Shown here: piece after piece, positions 11,230 to 23,857 of the stretch
Layout: the number at the start of each line of letters is the position of its first letter
Numbering within the stretch: the first letter of the stretch is position 1
Assembly: GCA_963978905.1 (NCBI GenBank)
Contig: OZ022257.1
Coordinates: forward strand, 18,247,664 to 18,311,663
Origin: Trichostrongylus colubriformis
Taxonomy: Eukaryota; Nematoda; Chromadorea; Rhabditida; Trichostrongylidae
Length of the DNA stretch: 64,000 nt
Direction: 5' to 3'
Translations under genes and position numbers: made by a program
Notes under the pieces: generated by a model
Told to the model about the DNA's origin: nothing
Databases searched by the model: none
The model's input: only the letters and a program-made list of their open reading frames with translations

Positions 11230-12470
11230 ACGTTCGATTCCATCTTACGACGGGAAATGAGTGGAGAGATTTTATATAGACATATATGCATACACACTTT
11301 GTTCAAGTACATGAATAATTATACCATTAGTCGTCTGCTATCCGTAGAAGGGCAAATGTGGGTACTCGGAAAGCAGCTAAGTATGCTGAGTTGAAAACTT
11401 ACGTAGCGTTTTTGCCCTTCTGCAAGTATGCTGACGCGCCCCATGGTGAAGGCCGTGACGTTTGAGCTCCGCGTCGCGCTAGGTCTTTTCTTTGCACATT
11501 TGTTCGTGTACCGACACTCGTGCCACTCTGAATCGCGCCTGTGAAAGCAACCGCGCCCGACCAGCGCGAAGCGTGACCATGACCTAACGTATGTCGATGT
11601 AAACTTGTATGAGAGCTGTACCCTGTAGAGCTAATGTTTCTATTGATAGCTCAATGAGTGTGAGGTGATAGGATAGCGGCGGGCGGTAGCACCTCTATAA
11701 AAAGTTGCAAAGCATCCTGGAGATATCCTTGAGAGGTCGATCTGCACATCCAGGCGTGTTTTGTACATTGCGATAGCACCGTCCTCTTCATCCCATTTTT
11801 ACAAAGCCATTTCGAAGGAAAACAAGCTGACCTTCGTTGGTAGCATTTGCTGGAGTAGTTACCTGAGGTGGAAGCTCGGTAGTTGTGCTTTCATTCATTA
11901 CGATAATCTGGAATGGTCAAGCTTGCAAGAAACCGGCAGGTCAATAGATGGCACATACTTCAATTAGACATGAGTAGTACAACCATGTGCAGAAGAGAGG
12001 CAACCTCTCCATATGTTAAAGGTAGCTAAAAATGAAATCGATCACCTTCACTGCCACTTTTATACTGCCGCGCTTGCCAGATGCTACCGCTGCGTCGATT
12101 CGTTGCGATGCGAATCATTTTCGCTGACGGTAGCTTTCAATGTCGGTTGATAAACATATTTAGAAGAGGTTGTGATTCCAACTTGAGACCATTTTAAGCT
12201 ACGCGATGTACCTCGCGCGTCATCGGCACTGGTGAGGAGCGGGCGCGCGTATGATACCCTGAAGGGGTGCCACAACGGTCTCTCAGCAAAGATAGCGTAC
12301 AACCTACTTCTTTCCTACTTATGCGAGGAACTCACTTATCGGCGCGACTTGGCAGGCTGTACGCAGCTCCAAGATGCTTGCAACGAAATAGTTTAGCAGC
12401 TCACCATTTGAGCATGAAGGGCCGTTGCTGCGAAACGGCGCGTCGGAGAGCCAAACCACTGCAAATCCGA
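11230..12470. other. No gene seen; one short hairpin
   Basis: Non-coding. At 11346-11425 the phrases agaagggcaaa and tttgcccttct can pair as a small hairpin. Confidence 0.45.
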
Positions 12471-12471
12471 T

Positions 12472-14658
12472 GATATTCGAGCAGGGTCAAGCGTCCAGTT
12501 GAGGAAAATTTTCAAAAAATACGACCCCCCCCCCCAAAAAAAGGGGGTCTCAATACGACCCCCCCCCCCTCTTTTACGTCTGTTATTGTTATTTTTCAAT
12601 TTGGTTCAAGTTCACGTATAAAGAATCTTTAAAAAACAGAAATAAACAAAATAAATAAAAATGACGGATAATTAAGATGGTTAGATCCTGGACAAATTTA
12701 AATTGGTCGGTAGCACTTGACAATACTGTTTCCTGAGGAGAATAAAACAATCAGGAAACAACATTCGGACAAACTATCAAGCATTAGACCTCGCTACGAT
12801 GGGAATACATAGAGATGGGCATTGGAAGATGCACATATGGATTAGACCTGTAAGAACAGGAGTTCCTCACGAGTCGCTTGACGTAAGGTAATGACGAAAT
12901 GCATGTAAACAGCAAGTGACGGGATTTCGTTTGGCGGCGTTGACCGAATAGTCAAAAAATACGCAACATACAATTTGGATGAAATAAGTAAATTACATCG
13001 AATTCTTTTTTCGGCCATGCGCTCAACTCGAGGTAAATTTTGAATGAAAACAACTTTCATGACACTTCTGCGGTAAATAGCGAGAAAAAGGATGCCTACC
13101 TAAATTGACGACCTCACTCTTGGAGTATTCACGATGCTGGCATGACATAAAAAGCTTCAGTGACAACATGAACGTTGTAAGAAACATTAGGTGTGATTGT
13201 AGACAACTGAGCAAACAACCTTTCATTGTCAACACCTTGCGTCCATTGCGAAAGCAACTCTTGCCGTGATATCGCCTACTGATAAAATGTTCAGTGAAAC
13301 TATGATATGACGAGCAAAAGGACAGCATACTTATGCTAAGACAACTTAATTTCACACCTCCTACTACAATATTGTCATGTCATGCAAATATTGTCATATT
13401 ATCGTCGTACGCGACGTGCGAAGCGGTCGCGTTGGAGCGCGTTATCTTATTATCACCCCATACTAAATTCCGACATTATTAAAACACTTCAAACTTTACC
13501 TAGAGCCCATCTTTCAAGCAGCTGTGACCTGTTTTCCCAATAACTTCCTTAGACCTATCTATTGGATACTTGCTTTCCCTTATGGATGCTTAGTTCTCGA
13601 TATGGGCTTTCAGTTGAGGGTTAGTTGAGGGGAATTTCGGAGTGTTTCACTTCAAATGACCATAACTTCCTTCAAACTTAACTACATGAGTTCGTTTGGG
13701 TGAATCAGAGTCTGCGAGGTTTTTGCTTTCGAATGACTACCTGAGCTATGCCATACCTCTGAAAGGAAGCAAGTTATTTTGAGGGAAGCCAGTTGAGGGC
13801 CAGTTGAGCGGAATTTCGGAGTGTTTTACTTCAAATGACCATAACTTCCTTCAAACTTAACTATATGAGTTCGTTTGGGTGAAGCAGAGTCTGCGAGGTT
13901 TTTGCTTTCGAATGACTTCCTGAGCTATGCCACACCTCTGAAACGAAGCAAGAAAAATTCAGAAAAGCTAGTTGAGGGGACCTTTTTTTCGTCGAATTTG
14001 CGAGATCTTCCCACGAATCTCCCCAAAAATCGATTCATTGTTACTGAAATTTTTCCAGTATGCATCCTTCGCTCTCGAAGGCCTAGTGGAAAGGCGAGAA
14101 GCGTCGGTCAGCTTTTCTGTGGGATGCGCCATGCATGAGGATTTCATCCACTTTCTCAATGGATACAAACGTTTTTCCGGTCCACATAGTGGCCGCCAAC
14201 ACTAGGTTACGTACTTACGGTCGTAGTAAGGTATGGAAGAAGTTCATATCAGCTAATTTTCCTTTTTCAACTTATAGTTTTTGGAGTATTCATCCACGGC
14301 GATACCCGTGGATAGATGCCGCTTCCCACGGCTAATCGGTCAATTTCGAAGGTGTCTCTGTACGTGAATTCTGTGCCGGCGGACCAATGAAAGGTTCATT
14401 TACACTGGTTGGCTTCGTTGCGGATTGCGCCATGCATGAAGTTTCCATGATGATCGAGTTAAACTAGTTTCGGGTTCGAACCCAGTTAATCAGTTTTATC
14501 ATTTCTCACCTTACAATTTAGACCCTCAGTCTGAGAAATTCTGTTGGTCACTGTCTACCTCAACGATTACGACCGACCCCCCCCCCCCTCCTAGCGGACC
14601 AAATACGACCCCCCCTGTTGAGGATTCCTCAACGGAGGCTTGACCCTGTATTCGAGTC
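12472..14658. mobile_element. Possible inverted-repeat element with C-tract ends
   Basis: The left boundary region (gagcagggtcaagcgtcca, gttgagga, then aatacgacccccc) recurs inverted on the right (ggggggtcgtatt, gaggaatcctcaac, ggcttgaccctgt). That suggests a 2.2-kb element with ends of about 60 bp including homopolymeric C runs. The inside is non-coding. Boundaries and target duplication are not certain. Confidence 0.4.
13605..13965. repeat. Two-copy tandem duplication, ~184-bp unit
   Basis: The phrase ggaatttcggagtgtt followed by acttcaaatgaccataactt occurs near 13630 and again near 13815, and the copies run through ggtttttgctttcgaatgact and gctatgcc. Divergence is low. Confidence 0.8.
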
Positions 14659-14840
14659 CAAACAGCGGAACTAACCAACTAAATCATTAAGAAGCGACAA
14701 CTACGGATGATACCTCACTTATTGACCCAATTCGGATGACTTTCTAGTATGAAGCGGCCCCGACTCACAAGGCGTGATTGCAATAGCAGTGGTCTCAGAG
14801 CAGCCTCCATGACTTCCTAACAATACAGCGATGACCACCA
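14655..14840. repeat. Dispersed repeat, copy 1 (inverted copy at 22690-22870)
   Basis: Shared phrases with the reverse complement of 22690-22870 include ttgacccaat(t/c)cggatgact, gactcacaaggcgtg and gcagcctcca. Nature unknown; no coding potential shared by the copies. Confidence 0.65.
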
Positions 14841-15273
14841 AACAGTACGAATCTCAATCCGCTCGACATTCCCTTGGCGCTATTCCTTACAATTTAGTCG
14901 ATTATGTGAAGTCTATTTTGGTTAACTTTTTGATTTTTCCGGCGGCTGGTCACCTGCTTCCAACGGCTGCGCTCCTTCTCGCCACCCTCTCCAGCGTGTA
15001 CAACCGAGAGGTGATCGTATCTAATTTCAGATGTATATTATGAAGTGTCTATTGGGCCTCAACGTAATGAAATGCCTGTTAATCATTTATATTTTGAGTG
15101 AAATCACATCGATAGCGCCTTTCTAAATGGAATGTTGGCACTTTTGAAGCGATCGATACTTTTACCGTCCCCTTAGAGGTATGTTTTTCCTCGATAGGAG
15201 AATACGGCAGCCAAAACATTCAAACGCAGCGGCAAGCGGCAATCTACTAATGGCGTCAATCCTATCTTTAGGA

Positions 15274-15489
15274 CTATGGATTGTAAGAAGGTACATGATG
15301 CTCGCTATCCCGTTCTTCGAATTGATCTGCTTCGTCGACCACAGTGCGGAGATAGGCATTATGCCGAGAGAAATGGTTCCTTTGTACCATCCCCATCTTC
15401 AAACCTTCAGGATTAGCAGTACTCCCTGCAGGGATGTCACTCACAAAATGTTCCCCTTCGTGCCTTCGCCTTCTTATGGGAGCGTTAAA
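15274..15489 (-). CDS. Candidate terminal exon of an unknown gene (low confidence)
   Basis: On the minus strand an open frame ends at a TAG (15274-15276) and reads in a strikingly protein-like way: residues such as GEHFVSDIPAG, NHFSRHNAYLRTVVDEADQF and the C-terminus SEHHVPSYNP. It lies after a pyrimidine-rich stretch (ccttctttttaacgctccc) with possible AG acceptors, so it could be a last exon. No upstream exon with a compatible phase was found, and the plus strand also has a long open frame over the same bases. No family is recognised. Confidence 0.25.
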   Translation of the reverse strand, partial: FNAPIRRRRHEGEHFVSDIPAGSTANPEGLKMGMVQRNHFSRHNAYLRTVVDEADQFEERDSEHHVPSYNP

Positions 15490-15681
15490 AAGAAGGTAGG
15501 ATAGAGCTCATGCAATTTTTAAAAATTATCAAAAAGCTAGCTTACTTTCGCATTTTACCCCTGCCACCCCAGTGACAATCGCCGGATCTTGTGAGTAAGA
15601 CGCTGTCATGACGGTATTGTGCGCCGACGAACTGTTTATTCACACTCAAAAGGCCTTGAGTATCGGTCTGTATGGGTGTAT

Positions 15682-15857
15682 GTCGTTTGGCGCGGCCTCT
15701 GCAGCCAATTTTCCAATGGGTCGCAGGGCTCGTTGCTCACCGTTGGAGGCGTGTCCTTCGCCGTCTGGGCTCTCCCAGATTTGCCTGAGCCTTTTAAGGG
15801 GAGGAGCTTTGGCAGCGTCCCGTTTGAAAATTAGCTGCAGAGGCCGCGTCAAACGAC
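15682..15857. repeat. Foldback, 32-bp arms (176 bp)
   Basis: The arms start gtcgtttggcgcggcctctg and end with the reverse complement (cagaggccgcgtcaaacgac), about 30 of 32 bp pairing. The overlapping open frames on both strands are products of this palindrome. Confidence 0.75.
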
Positions 15858-16679
15858 CGTCTCCCGTCTGTATCCTATCATAATTGATGTGGTATCTGTA
15901 GATGTTTCACTTCATTACGTTTGATACCAATATCAAACCACATATCTTCTCCTGTTATGCTCGTGCCAGTTGAGCTATCGCACAGTACGCAAATTGCACG
16001 GTGAAATTCTATAATGTGGAAACAGCCCTTGCAAGTCGATATCAAAGACGTCCATATCGTGTAGCTCCGGGTGTGTAGCTTGAGGCTTATGACGGATTTT
16101 CGCTTTGCGGCGTCGCACTCGCGGCGCCATCAGCACGATTTGCTCATGTTGGTTGGAATTCCCCCCAGGATGCAAGGAGATGGTACCATGGAAGTCTTTC
16201 AAAAATAGCTGTTTATCTCATCATTATCTGAAAACAACAACCTTTGTGCCCTGAAAAAGACAAAATAGTAACATAAAAAGTAAAAGAAAGAATAACATCA
16301 TCTGATAGCAGTCCAAATGAAAAAATAATCAATTAGGGCGTAAAACATCAAAGGAAGTGTACGCAATGTACGCAACCACACGCGAAGAAATCCGCCACGC
16401 CGATCGCCGCGCGAAATTTCTACATAAGCCTACACACCCTATAATTCCACACTGTGCAGTACAGACTGGGAGCGCTAGCTGAAGTGGTCTTCAGAAACAT
16501 TCACCGCTTTTCGAGGTTCCATGTAGCTAAGCTTTCGAAAAACTCCTACAGTATCGGAATACGAGCCTAACTCACTTGCTCATCTTTTGGTGCTCGAGCC
16601 TTTTCACTGCTTGATGATACAGTTGTTTGCGCCCACATAACACATCTGCCACTTCTTTTTCTCGGAGGTCTAGATGACT
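15858..16679. other. No gene; fragment of satellite-element module
   Basis: Near 15965 the phrase ccagttgagctatcgcacagtac repeats the start of the 5' module seen at 29724. The rest is non-coding. Confidence 0.5.
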
Positions 16680-17365
16680 CAGCGGTTCATCTCCTTCCTT
16701 ACAACTAATATCAGGTCAAGAACGAGATTTGGTGACTCTCTGATTATTAAACACTTGTGCTGTAGTGCTCAATACTTGGGAGTTTGGATAGTTTAGTATC
16801 CACTGGTTCTGTATTCGATCGCATCAACTGGGAGCAATCAATTCACTCAATGAGTATCTAATTCTCACATGGTGCTGGTAGATCCACTTGCCAGATTCCA
16901 TTCTCCGAGCGTCCTTTCATTTTCCTGGGGGTGTCCCTTTACTTGGTTTTTTCGATGGTCTAAAGGTCGATACTCTTTGTTGCTGCTAGCACCGCTTAAA
17001 AAAATCTTCACTTGCTTTGCATTATTAAAATCCAGATCGCATTTTGAACATTCACTAGATCACGGTATCAAAAGGCAGAACCCATTATTCGGAAGGCTAG
17101 AGAGTTTAGCGGTTAACCATAGCGGTTGTAGTGTAGTAATCAATGGAGCACCTAACTTCATCCCATTCCCTTGTAATGGTAATGTTATCAACTTCATCAG
17201 TTGCTATCTGTTTCCATTAGTCACAAATAAATTCTCGTATCACAAACACGTAACACTGTAAACAATCCGCTATCAGTCGCAAACGCGAGACAGATTTGGT
17301 GAGCATCGCTCTTCGACGCTCCCTGTCAAATCTTATTGATGGTTATCAAGTTGATCCTCACCATG
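16680..17365 (+). mobile_element. Satellite-bearing dispersed element, 5' module plus one tandem unit
   Basis: Contains the module signature (ggtcgatactctttgttgctg, tagcaccgc, ctagagagtttagcggtt) followed by about one ~146-bp unit. It runs into the oppositely oriented copy that begins near 17390. Confidence 0.5.
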
Positions 17366-17389
17366 TAGTAGGATGATAAAGGGATATGA

Positions 17390-20050
17390 TCCTACTATAT
17401 ATAATTCGCTTAGTATGTCTGTGTGTGTTTGTCCGTCTGTCACGAAATTTATATCTCGCGTCGCAGCAAAGCTGAGACGCTGAATTTTACAAGTTATATA
17501 GGGGGTGCCAAGGGAACCCCAGCGGTGGTGGAGCGAAAGTGATAGCAGCTGATAAGGGCTGATAGGAAGCCTCGGTAGGCAAATGTCACCAGATGCGTTT
17601 CGCCTTTCGCATTGGCCCCGGAGCATTCATACTCATAGGTGTTGTGCGGGGTGGGACGGGAACATCAATATGGGTGATCCAAACTGATAATGGTTGATAA
17701 GATTCGATTAGGAGCGTGAGAAGGAAAATGTCACCAAGGCCGGTACGCTTTGTCAGCTAACTGTGGGATATTCACATTCGCAAGTATTGTAGAGTGCAGG
17801 GACCTCAATGGTAATGTTCGGTACAGGGCCTCAGTGAAACTGATAACGGCTTATAGAGGCTGATAAGAACCGTTAGGATTGGATGCTGACTAAGGCTTGG
17901 ATGGGATGAAATTCTTTACATCGCTCGATACTACTGTACGACCGCTTCAGCAAAAGCGCCTGATGCTCAGCATTGGGTGAATATATTTTGTTTTGATAAC
18001 TTTGGTTTCGCTTCTCTCATTGGTCCCGGAGCGTTCATACTCACAGGTGTTTCGCTGGGTAGGACGGGGACATTGATGGTGGGTGACCCGCATTGATAAC
18101 TGTTGATAAGATTCGATAAGTAGCGTAAATATGCTAGAGTCGTCAAATCCGTTTCCCTTTTCGCATTGGTCCCGGAGCGTTCATACTCACAGATGTTTTG
18201 CGGGGTAAGACGGGAACATTAATGGTGGGTGACTCGCATTGATATCGCCTGATAAGATTCGATAAGTAGCGTAAAAAGACTAGAGTCGTCAAATCCGTTT
18301 CCCTTTTCGCATTGATCCCGGTACGTTCCTACCCACAAGTGTTTTGGGTTGTGGGACGGGTACATTGATGGTAGGTGATTCAGCTCGATAACGGTTGATA
18401 AGATTCGATAAGGAGCGTAAGAAGGCTAGAGTCGCCAAATCCGTTTCACCTTTCAAGTTGATCCAAGGGCGCCAACATTCAAAGGTGTTTTGCGGGATCG
18501 GCCGGGAACATTAATGGTGGGGGATCCAGCTTGATAACGGTTGATAAGATTTGATAAGGAGCGCAAAAAGGGTGGTCGTCGAATCCGTTTCGCTTTTCTC
18601 ATTGGTCCTGGAGCGTTCATACTCACAGGTGTTTTGCGGAGTAGGACGGGGACATTGATGGTGGGTGACCCGCATTGATAACTGTTGATAAGATTTGATG
18701 AGGAGCATAAGAAGGCGAATGTCGCCAAATTCGTTTCGTCTTTCGCGTTGATCCAAGAGCGCTGACACTCACGGGTGTTTAGCAGAGTGGGACGGGGAAA
18801 TTAATAGTGGGTGATCCAAACTGATAATGGTTGACAAGATTCGATTGGGAGCGTGAGAAGGAAAATGTCACCAAGGCCGGTACGCTTTGTCAGCTAACTG
18901 TGGGATATTCACATTCGCAGGTATTGTAGAGTGCAGGGACCTCAATGGTAATGTTCGGTACAGGGCCTCAGTGAAACTGATAACGGCTTACAGAGGCTGA
19001 TAAGAACCGTTAGGATTGGATGCTGACTAAGGCTTGGATGGGATGAAATTCTTTACATCGCTCGATACTACTGTACGACCGCTTCAGCAAAAGCGCCTGA
19101 TGCTCAGCATTGGGTGAATATATTTTGTTTTGATAACATTGGTTTCGCTTTTCTCATTGGTCCCGGAGCGTTCATACTCACAGGTGTTTCGCTGGGTAGG
19201 ACGGGGACATTGATGGTGGGGACCCGCATTGATAACTGTTGATAAGATTCGATAAGTAGCGTAAAAAGGCTAGAGTCGTCAAATACGCATCGCTTTTCGC
19301 ATTGCTCCCGGAGCGTTCATACCCACAGGTGTTTTGCGGGGTAGGCGGGGACATTGATGGTGGGTGACCTGCATTGATAACTGTTGATAAAACTCGATGA
19401 GAAGCATGAGAAGGCGAATGTCGTCAGATTAGTTTCGCCTTTCGCGTTGATCCAAGAGCGCTGACACTCACCGGTGTTTAGCAGAGTGGGACGGGGACAT
19501 TAATAGTGGGTAATCCAAACTGATAATGGTTGACAAGATTCGATTAGGAGCGTGAGAAGGAAAATGTCACCAAGGCCGGTACACTTTGTCAGCTAAGTGT
19601 GGGATGTTCACATTCGTAGGTATTGTAGGGTGCAGGGACCTCAATGGTACTGTTGGGTACAGAGGCCTCAGTGATAACCGCTTACAGTGACTGATAAGAA
19701 CCGTTAGGAATCGGATGGGATGAAATCCTTTACATCGCTTGATACTACTAAACGACCGCTTCAGCAAAAGCGTCTGATGCTCACTGTCATTAGGTGAACA
19801 TATTTTGTTTGTGTTCTGATATCACTGGCCGATGTATCGACCGCTGAATTGCCTAGCGTTCCAAAAAATGGTACATTTCTCTTGATACTGCGATCTACTT
19901 TGATAATCATGATACAACCTATATTTGTGATAGCAAAGCAAGCGTTTCACTCAGAATAATTTTCTAATTCGGTACTGGCAGCAACACTGGGTATCGACCG
20001 CTAGACTATGTAAAATTCCAAGTAATGAAGCATTTCTACAAAAACTATGA
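17390..20050 (-). mobile_element. Satellite-bearing dispersed element with long array (minus strand)
   Basis: On the minus strand the order is 5' module (20050 down to about 19800: cgatgtatcgaccgctgaattgcctag on the plus strand), tandem array (about 19800-17480) and 3' end (tatctcgcgtcgcagcaaag, TG-rich run, tatatataattcgc near 17396). This is the longest example in the window and shows the structure most clearly. Confidence 0.6.
17560..19560 (-). repeat. Tandem array, ~146-bp unit, with higher-order repeats
   Basis: The phrase tcccggagcgttcat or its variants starts at 18024, 18170, 18316, 18462, 18606 and 18752, giving steps of 144-146 bp. Superimposed on this, a block of about 350 bp (gaaaatgtcaccaaggccgg through tattttgttttgataac) occurs at about 17725, 18862 and, truncated, 19560. 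That gives a higher-order period of about 1.13 kb and then 0.7 kb. Non-coding. Confidence 0.9.
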
Positions 20051-20191
20051 ACATCAACAATCGGGATATGGATCTGCCACCAATGTGTAGGAATTAGATG
20101 CTCAGCAAGTGAACAAATTGTTACCAGTCGATGCAATCAAATACAAAACTATCAATGTCTAGACTATCCAATTTCCCAATGATGACTTTAA

Positions 20192-20450
20192 CAAGTTGGC
20201 TCGCGCACACTACTGCGCGCGATTCGTGTCGATGACATGCAAAATGGGTTCGATGCAAAGCGACTGGAGTATAAAATGCTTTTTTATCGCGCCACCTTCT
20301 CTGCTTTTATGCAAATAGCTGCGCTGAAGGCACAGGAAAAGAAATTTCCACTCAACTTCATACACAACTGTGGTCCTTCCGATCAAACCCATTCTGCACA
20401 ACATCGCCATGAATCGCGCGCAGTAGTGTGCGCCCGCCAGCTGGTGAGAC
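20192..20450. repeat. MITE with GCGCACACTACTGCGCGCGA ends
   Basis: Inverted arms of about 58 bp, sharing gcgcacactactgcgcgcga and continuing to gaatgggtttgat / caaaatgggttcgat. The inside has open frames on both strands, but none looks like a gene. Confidence 0.75.
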
Positions 20451-20509
20451 AATGATTCTTGATGTAAATCTGAGCTGATGAATCTTGTATAAAATCCTAC
20501 CATCTTCTT

Positions 20510-22370
20510 GCACATCCGCTATGTATGTCTGTGTGTGTCTGTCTGTTTGTCATGAAATTCATATCTCACGTCGTATCAAAGCTGGGTCCTTGATACTTTC
20601 AGGCGTGTGGGAGAAGGGGGCGGGGTGCAGGGGTGAGGGTCTTTAGTTCCAATAGTGTACTGTAGGTGTACGGTATTATAATTACAAGATTACTCAGGTC
20701 ACTTCGCACCTCACCTCGCTCCTCCTAGCCTTGCCTATGGGGTGGCCCCACTTAATTGTTCGCACCGACTATTGACCTTTGAGTAAAAATGTAATGCACA
20801 TGTAAAAGGGAAAAGGACAAAGAGAATAAATAGAAAATCGTTCGTAGTTCGCAGTGAAACTTTACCGATACAAACCAGACCCTCAAAGTTTAATATCAAT
20901 AACAGAATATCAAGGTCGATAATATGCGGTATATTAAATTAAGTTGCCCTTCAATAAGTGGCAGAAGCCCATCTTATCAATTATCAGGAGCTAAATACAT
21001 GTTTTATTCGGGACTAGCAAGATCTCTCAGGACATGACGCACTGTTTGAAAACGGTTTTTTGCATCACAGCACGTGCATGAAGCATAATAATGTCCATTT
21101 TTGTGGAGCGCCCCTATGATTCTCAAAAAAGGAATGAAGATATTTCCTCTGGAAAAGATGGCTTCAGTTCAGGTATTAAATTCAAAGCTATTCACTTATG
21201 CTTGCTTTCCGTCTGAGGGCCCGCGCGAAGCGGACACGAGACATTGTTACACGAGACATCGGACATTGTTACGAGACCTCCCCCCCCCCTTACATTTTTC
21301 GCTTTGATCTTGGTCCCCGAGTGAGCATGTGAAGTGATTGGCTGGCATGGTGGATAAGGCAATGGACACACACGGGAAACGATGAGCATGGGTTAGTAGT
21401 TTGGATCACCGGTAGAGTCAAATTTCTGGATTTCCCTGATTTCTATCCATTCCCGTACATTTCCTCTCTTTGGGAGCCCCTGTTCCTAGCCAACTTAAGA
21501 TTTTGACTCTAACCTCCAATAGACCGGATACGGTTCATCGTCTTTTTTAAGGTTGCGGAAACAATGAGCCAAAATGTTTGATTAATAACAATGTAACGTG
21601 TGCATGTATAGGTGCTTATCATTCTAGCTCCGTCTACGGAGCACCAACAAGAGCAGTAGTAATGGGATTGCGACAAGTGATACGCAGCGGTGTACCAATG
21701 CCTAGTTCAAATTTTGTTACTGGGTCAAATATGGTTGGTAAAGTGCCCCGAAGGTGTTTATCAATAATAAAAGCGTTGTAATGAAGACATAATTATAGTT
21801 GTAATTACACATGTACAATTTCCAGTGGATCCATTACATATCGTAAATTCAGTCAGTGGGGAAGATGTCACTGCGGGCATTGGGAAAGGTCACCCCACCG
21901 GCAAGGCTAGGAGGTGCGAGGTGAGGTGCGAAGTGACCTGAGTAATCTTGTAATTATGCTACCGTACACCTACAGTACACTATTGGAACTAAAGGTGCAC
22001 ACCCGGGGTGCAGTGGCTGTGTCACTGATGGATGGTAACCGATCCTGCTGACAGCTGTTAACAGCTGATAAGGAGCGTCGGAGGGCCAGGGTCACCAAAG
22101 CCGTTACGTTCTCTGGGTTTATGATGACGCACTGGTAGTTACAGATGTTGTATAATGTGAGACGGGGACACTAAATGTAGGTCACCGGTGGTGATAATAA
22201 TTGGTAAGGGCTGACATTTGTCGCTGGATCTATAGCGTGTTTCATGCTTGTCCTAAAGCGGTGACATTAATGAATGTTATGTGGGATGAGAATGAGATAG
22301 TCGAGGCGAGAGGTGAGAAGTGATAACAACTGATAAAGATTGATAAAGGGCGCTTAAGTAGTACAAGGTG
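20510..22370 (-). mobile_element. Satellite-bearing element split by a Mutator-like element
   Basis: The 3' end (gtatgtctgtgtgtgtctg, tatctcacgtcgtatcaaagctggg) lies at 20520-20610, and ~146-bp-like units resume at 22014-22370 (gataaggagcgtcggaggg and related). The two parts are separated by the 1374-bp insertion at 20631-22004. Confidence 0.6.
20631..22004. mobile_element. Non-autonomous Mutator-like element (1374 bp), 9-bp target duplication
   Basis: Long inverted ends of about 125 bp start GGGTG and share ctttagttccaatagtgtac, taattacaagattactcagg and ctcctagccttgcc. The flanks carry the 9-bp direct repeat ggggtgcag at 20622-20630 and 22005-22013. A 9-bp duplication with long inverted ends is typical of Mutator/MULE elements. 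No transposase frame is present. The target is the satellite-bearing element, so this insertion is younger than that copy. Confidence 0.8.
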
Positions 22371-23857
22371 CGACAAAAGTATTGACAGTTTTACAAAACT
22401 TTACCATATTGTTAAGAAAGAAGGTATCGACATGAATTTTACTCGAGGGGTAAAGGCGCAGTAGATGCTTCATAATATGCATCTAAGATTAGATGCGATC
22501 GCCTCCCGGTGGTACACGCTGGCTAAGATGGCGAAAGGGAGCGTATGCCGTTGGAAGCAGGTGTCCAGTCGACGAAAAAACCGAAAAGTTGCCCGAAACA
22601 GACTTCAAATAATCGAGTAAATTGTGAGAGATAGCGCTGGCTTCGTTCTCTAGGATACTCCAATGAAATGTCGAGCGAACTGTGATTCACACTGTTTGCT
22701 GGCCATTGCTGCATTGTTAGAAGTTGTGGAGGCTGCTTTGAGACCACTGATGGTGCAACCACGCCTTGTGAGTCGGACTGCTTCCTACTAGGAAGTCATC
22801 CGGATTGGGTCAAAAGTGAGAATGTTGTTTGTGCCTCTTAATAACTTAGCTGAGTTAGCTCCGCTGATTAGTTTTCACTAAGATTTCATCGGATTTGTGA
22901 AATTCAGCAACTCCTTCTTACCCCTCGCAGAAACACCTTTTCAGACTACCCGGATCTCGAGTTTCTCTACTACTCTGTTTCTACCACCTCAAAACGCGGA
23001 ACCTGCTCTACCCCTCACAAATCGAACACTTCTACGAAAGCACGTGACGATTTCCTCAACCATCAGCTGCGACGTACGCAAATGCTTTCCATCACCGTTC
23101 ATCTTATTGAGTCCTTCCAAAGGCGTTCCTATCGACCTTGGGAAAAATATCATTAAATGTACGTTAGGAATGTTTGTTGATGTCGTATACCAGTAGAATT
23201 CATGTTGATACCTAATTTTTTCTTGTGATTCTAATTACTTTTTAGGTGGGCAATGCCTTAGACGCAAACTGTAAATGCCACTAGTGCGTAGTTATCTTCG
23301 CATCAACCTTAGCTTTAACACTCAAATTAGTTTTCGAAGATGAAACGGGTGGAAGATCCGAAATGATAAAAGCAGTTAGAAGCTAATGAGGGTGGCTGAA
23401 AGGAAGTGCAAAATGTCATGTTTTCTGTTTCTTTTTTCATCCGGTTGGATTACTCAAACTGACATAATGTGATAAGAATCACAATGTGCGTCATTGGCAT
23501 ACATAAACAGCCGTCACCATTTGGAACGCAGTGTAGCGGTAGTATCTTCTGCAGCAGTTGACATCGGAACTGGGACGAAATTAGCTCACACTGAGCCATC
23601 TAACACTTGAGCTGTAGTATCAGCGAGCGATATAGTGGACTCCATTACACCACGTTTCAAGATCCTGTCGGTTCTTATCAGTCGCTATCACCTTCATTGA
23701 CCGACAGTTGGTATCACCGTCCTATCGTACATCGTACATTATGCGAATGTTATGAAAACATAAGGCATATTTCAGACTTTGCGGAATCGTATAATCGCAA
23801 AATCTGACGTGGACCTAAGACAGGCCATCATTTCATTTGTGAAGGATTTCAACGGAT
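22371..23857. other. No gene seen; dispersed repeat copy 2 at 22690-22870
   Basis: Bases 22690-22870 are the inverted partner of 14655-14840. The 99-codon frame at 22897-23196 has no recognisable motif. One diverged satellite-like stretch lies near 23660-23720. Confidence 0.5.

Noticed and set aside
10847..11260. 137-codon frame in the 450-bp MITE
   Set aside because: The homologous copy at 44366-44815 breaks this frame, so it is not conserved as protein.
12520..12575. Poly-C and poly-G runs as a regulatory element
   Set aside because: They coincide with the ends of a probable inverted-repeat element and show no other signal.
15600..15620. Possible first exon on the minus strand (MTASYSQDPAIVTGVAG with a GTAAAA donor)
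   Set aside because: Its phase does not fit the candidate exon at 15274-15489 and no other partner was found.
15608..15883. Overlapping frames on both strands
   Set aside because: They sit on a 176-bp foldback with 32-bp arms.
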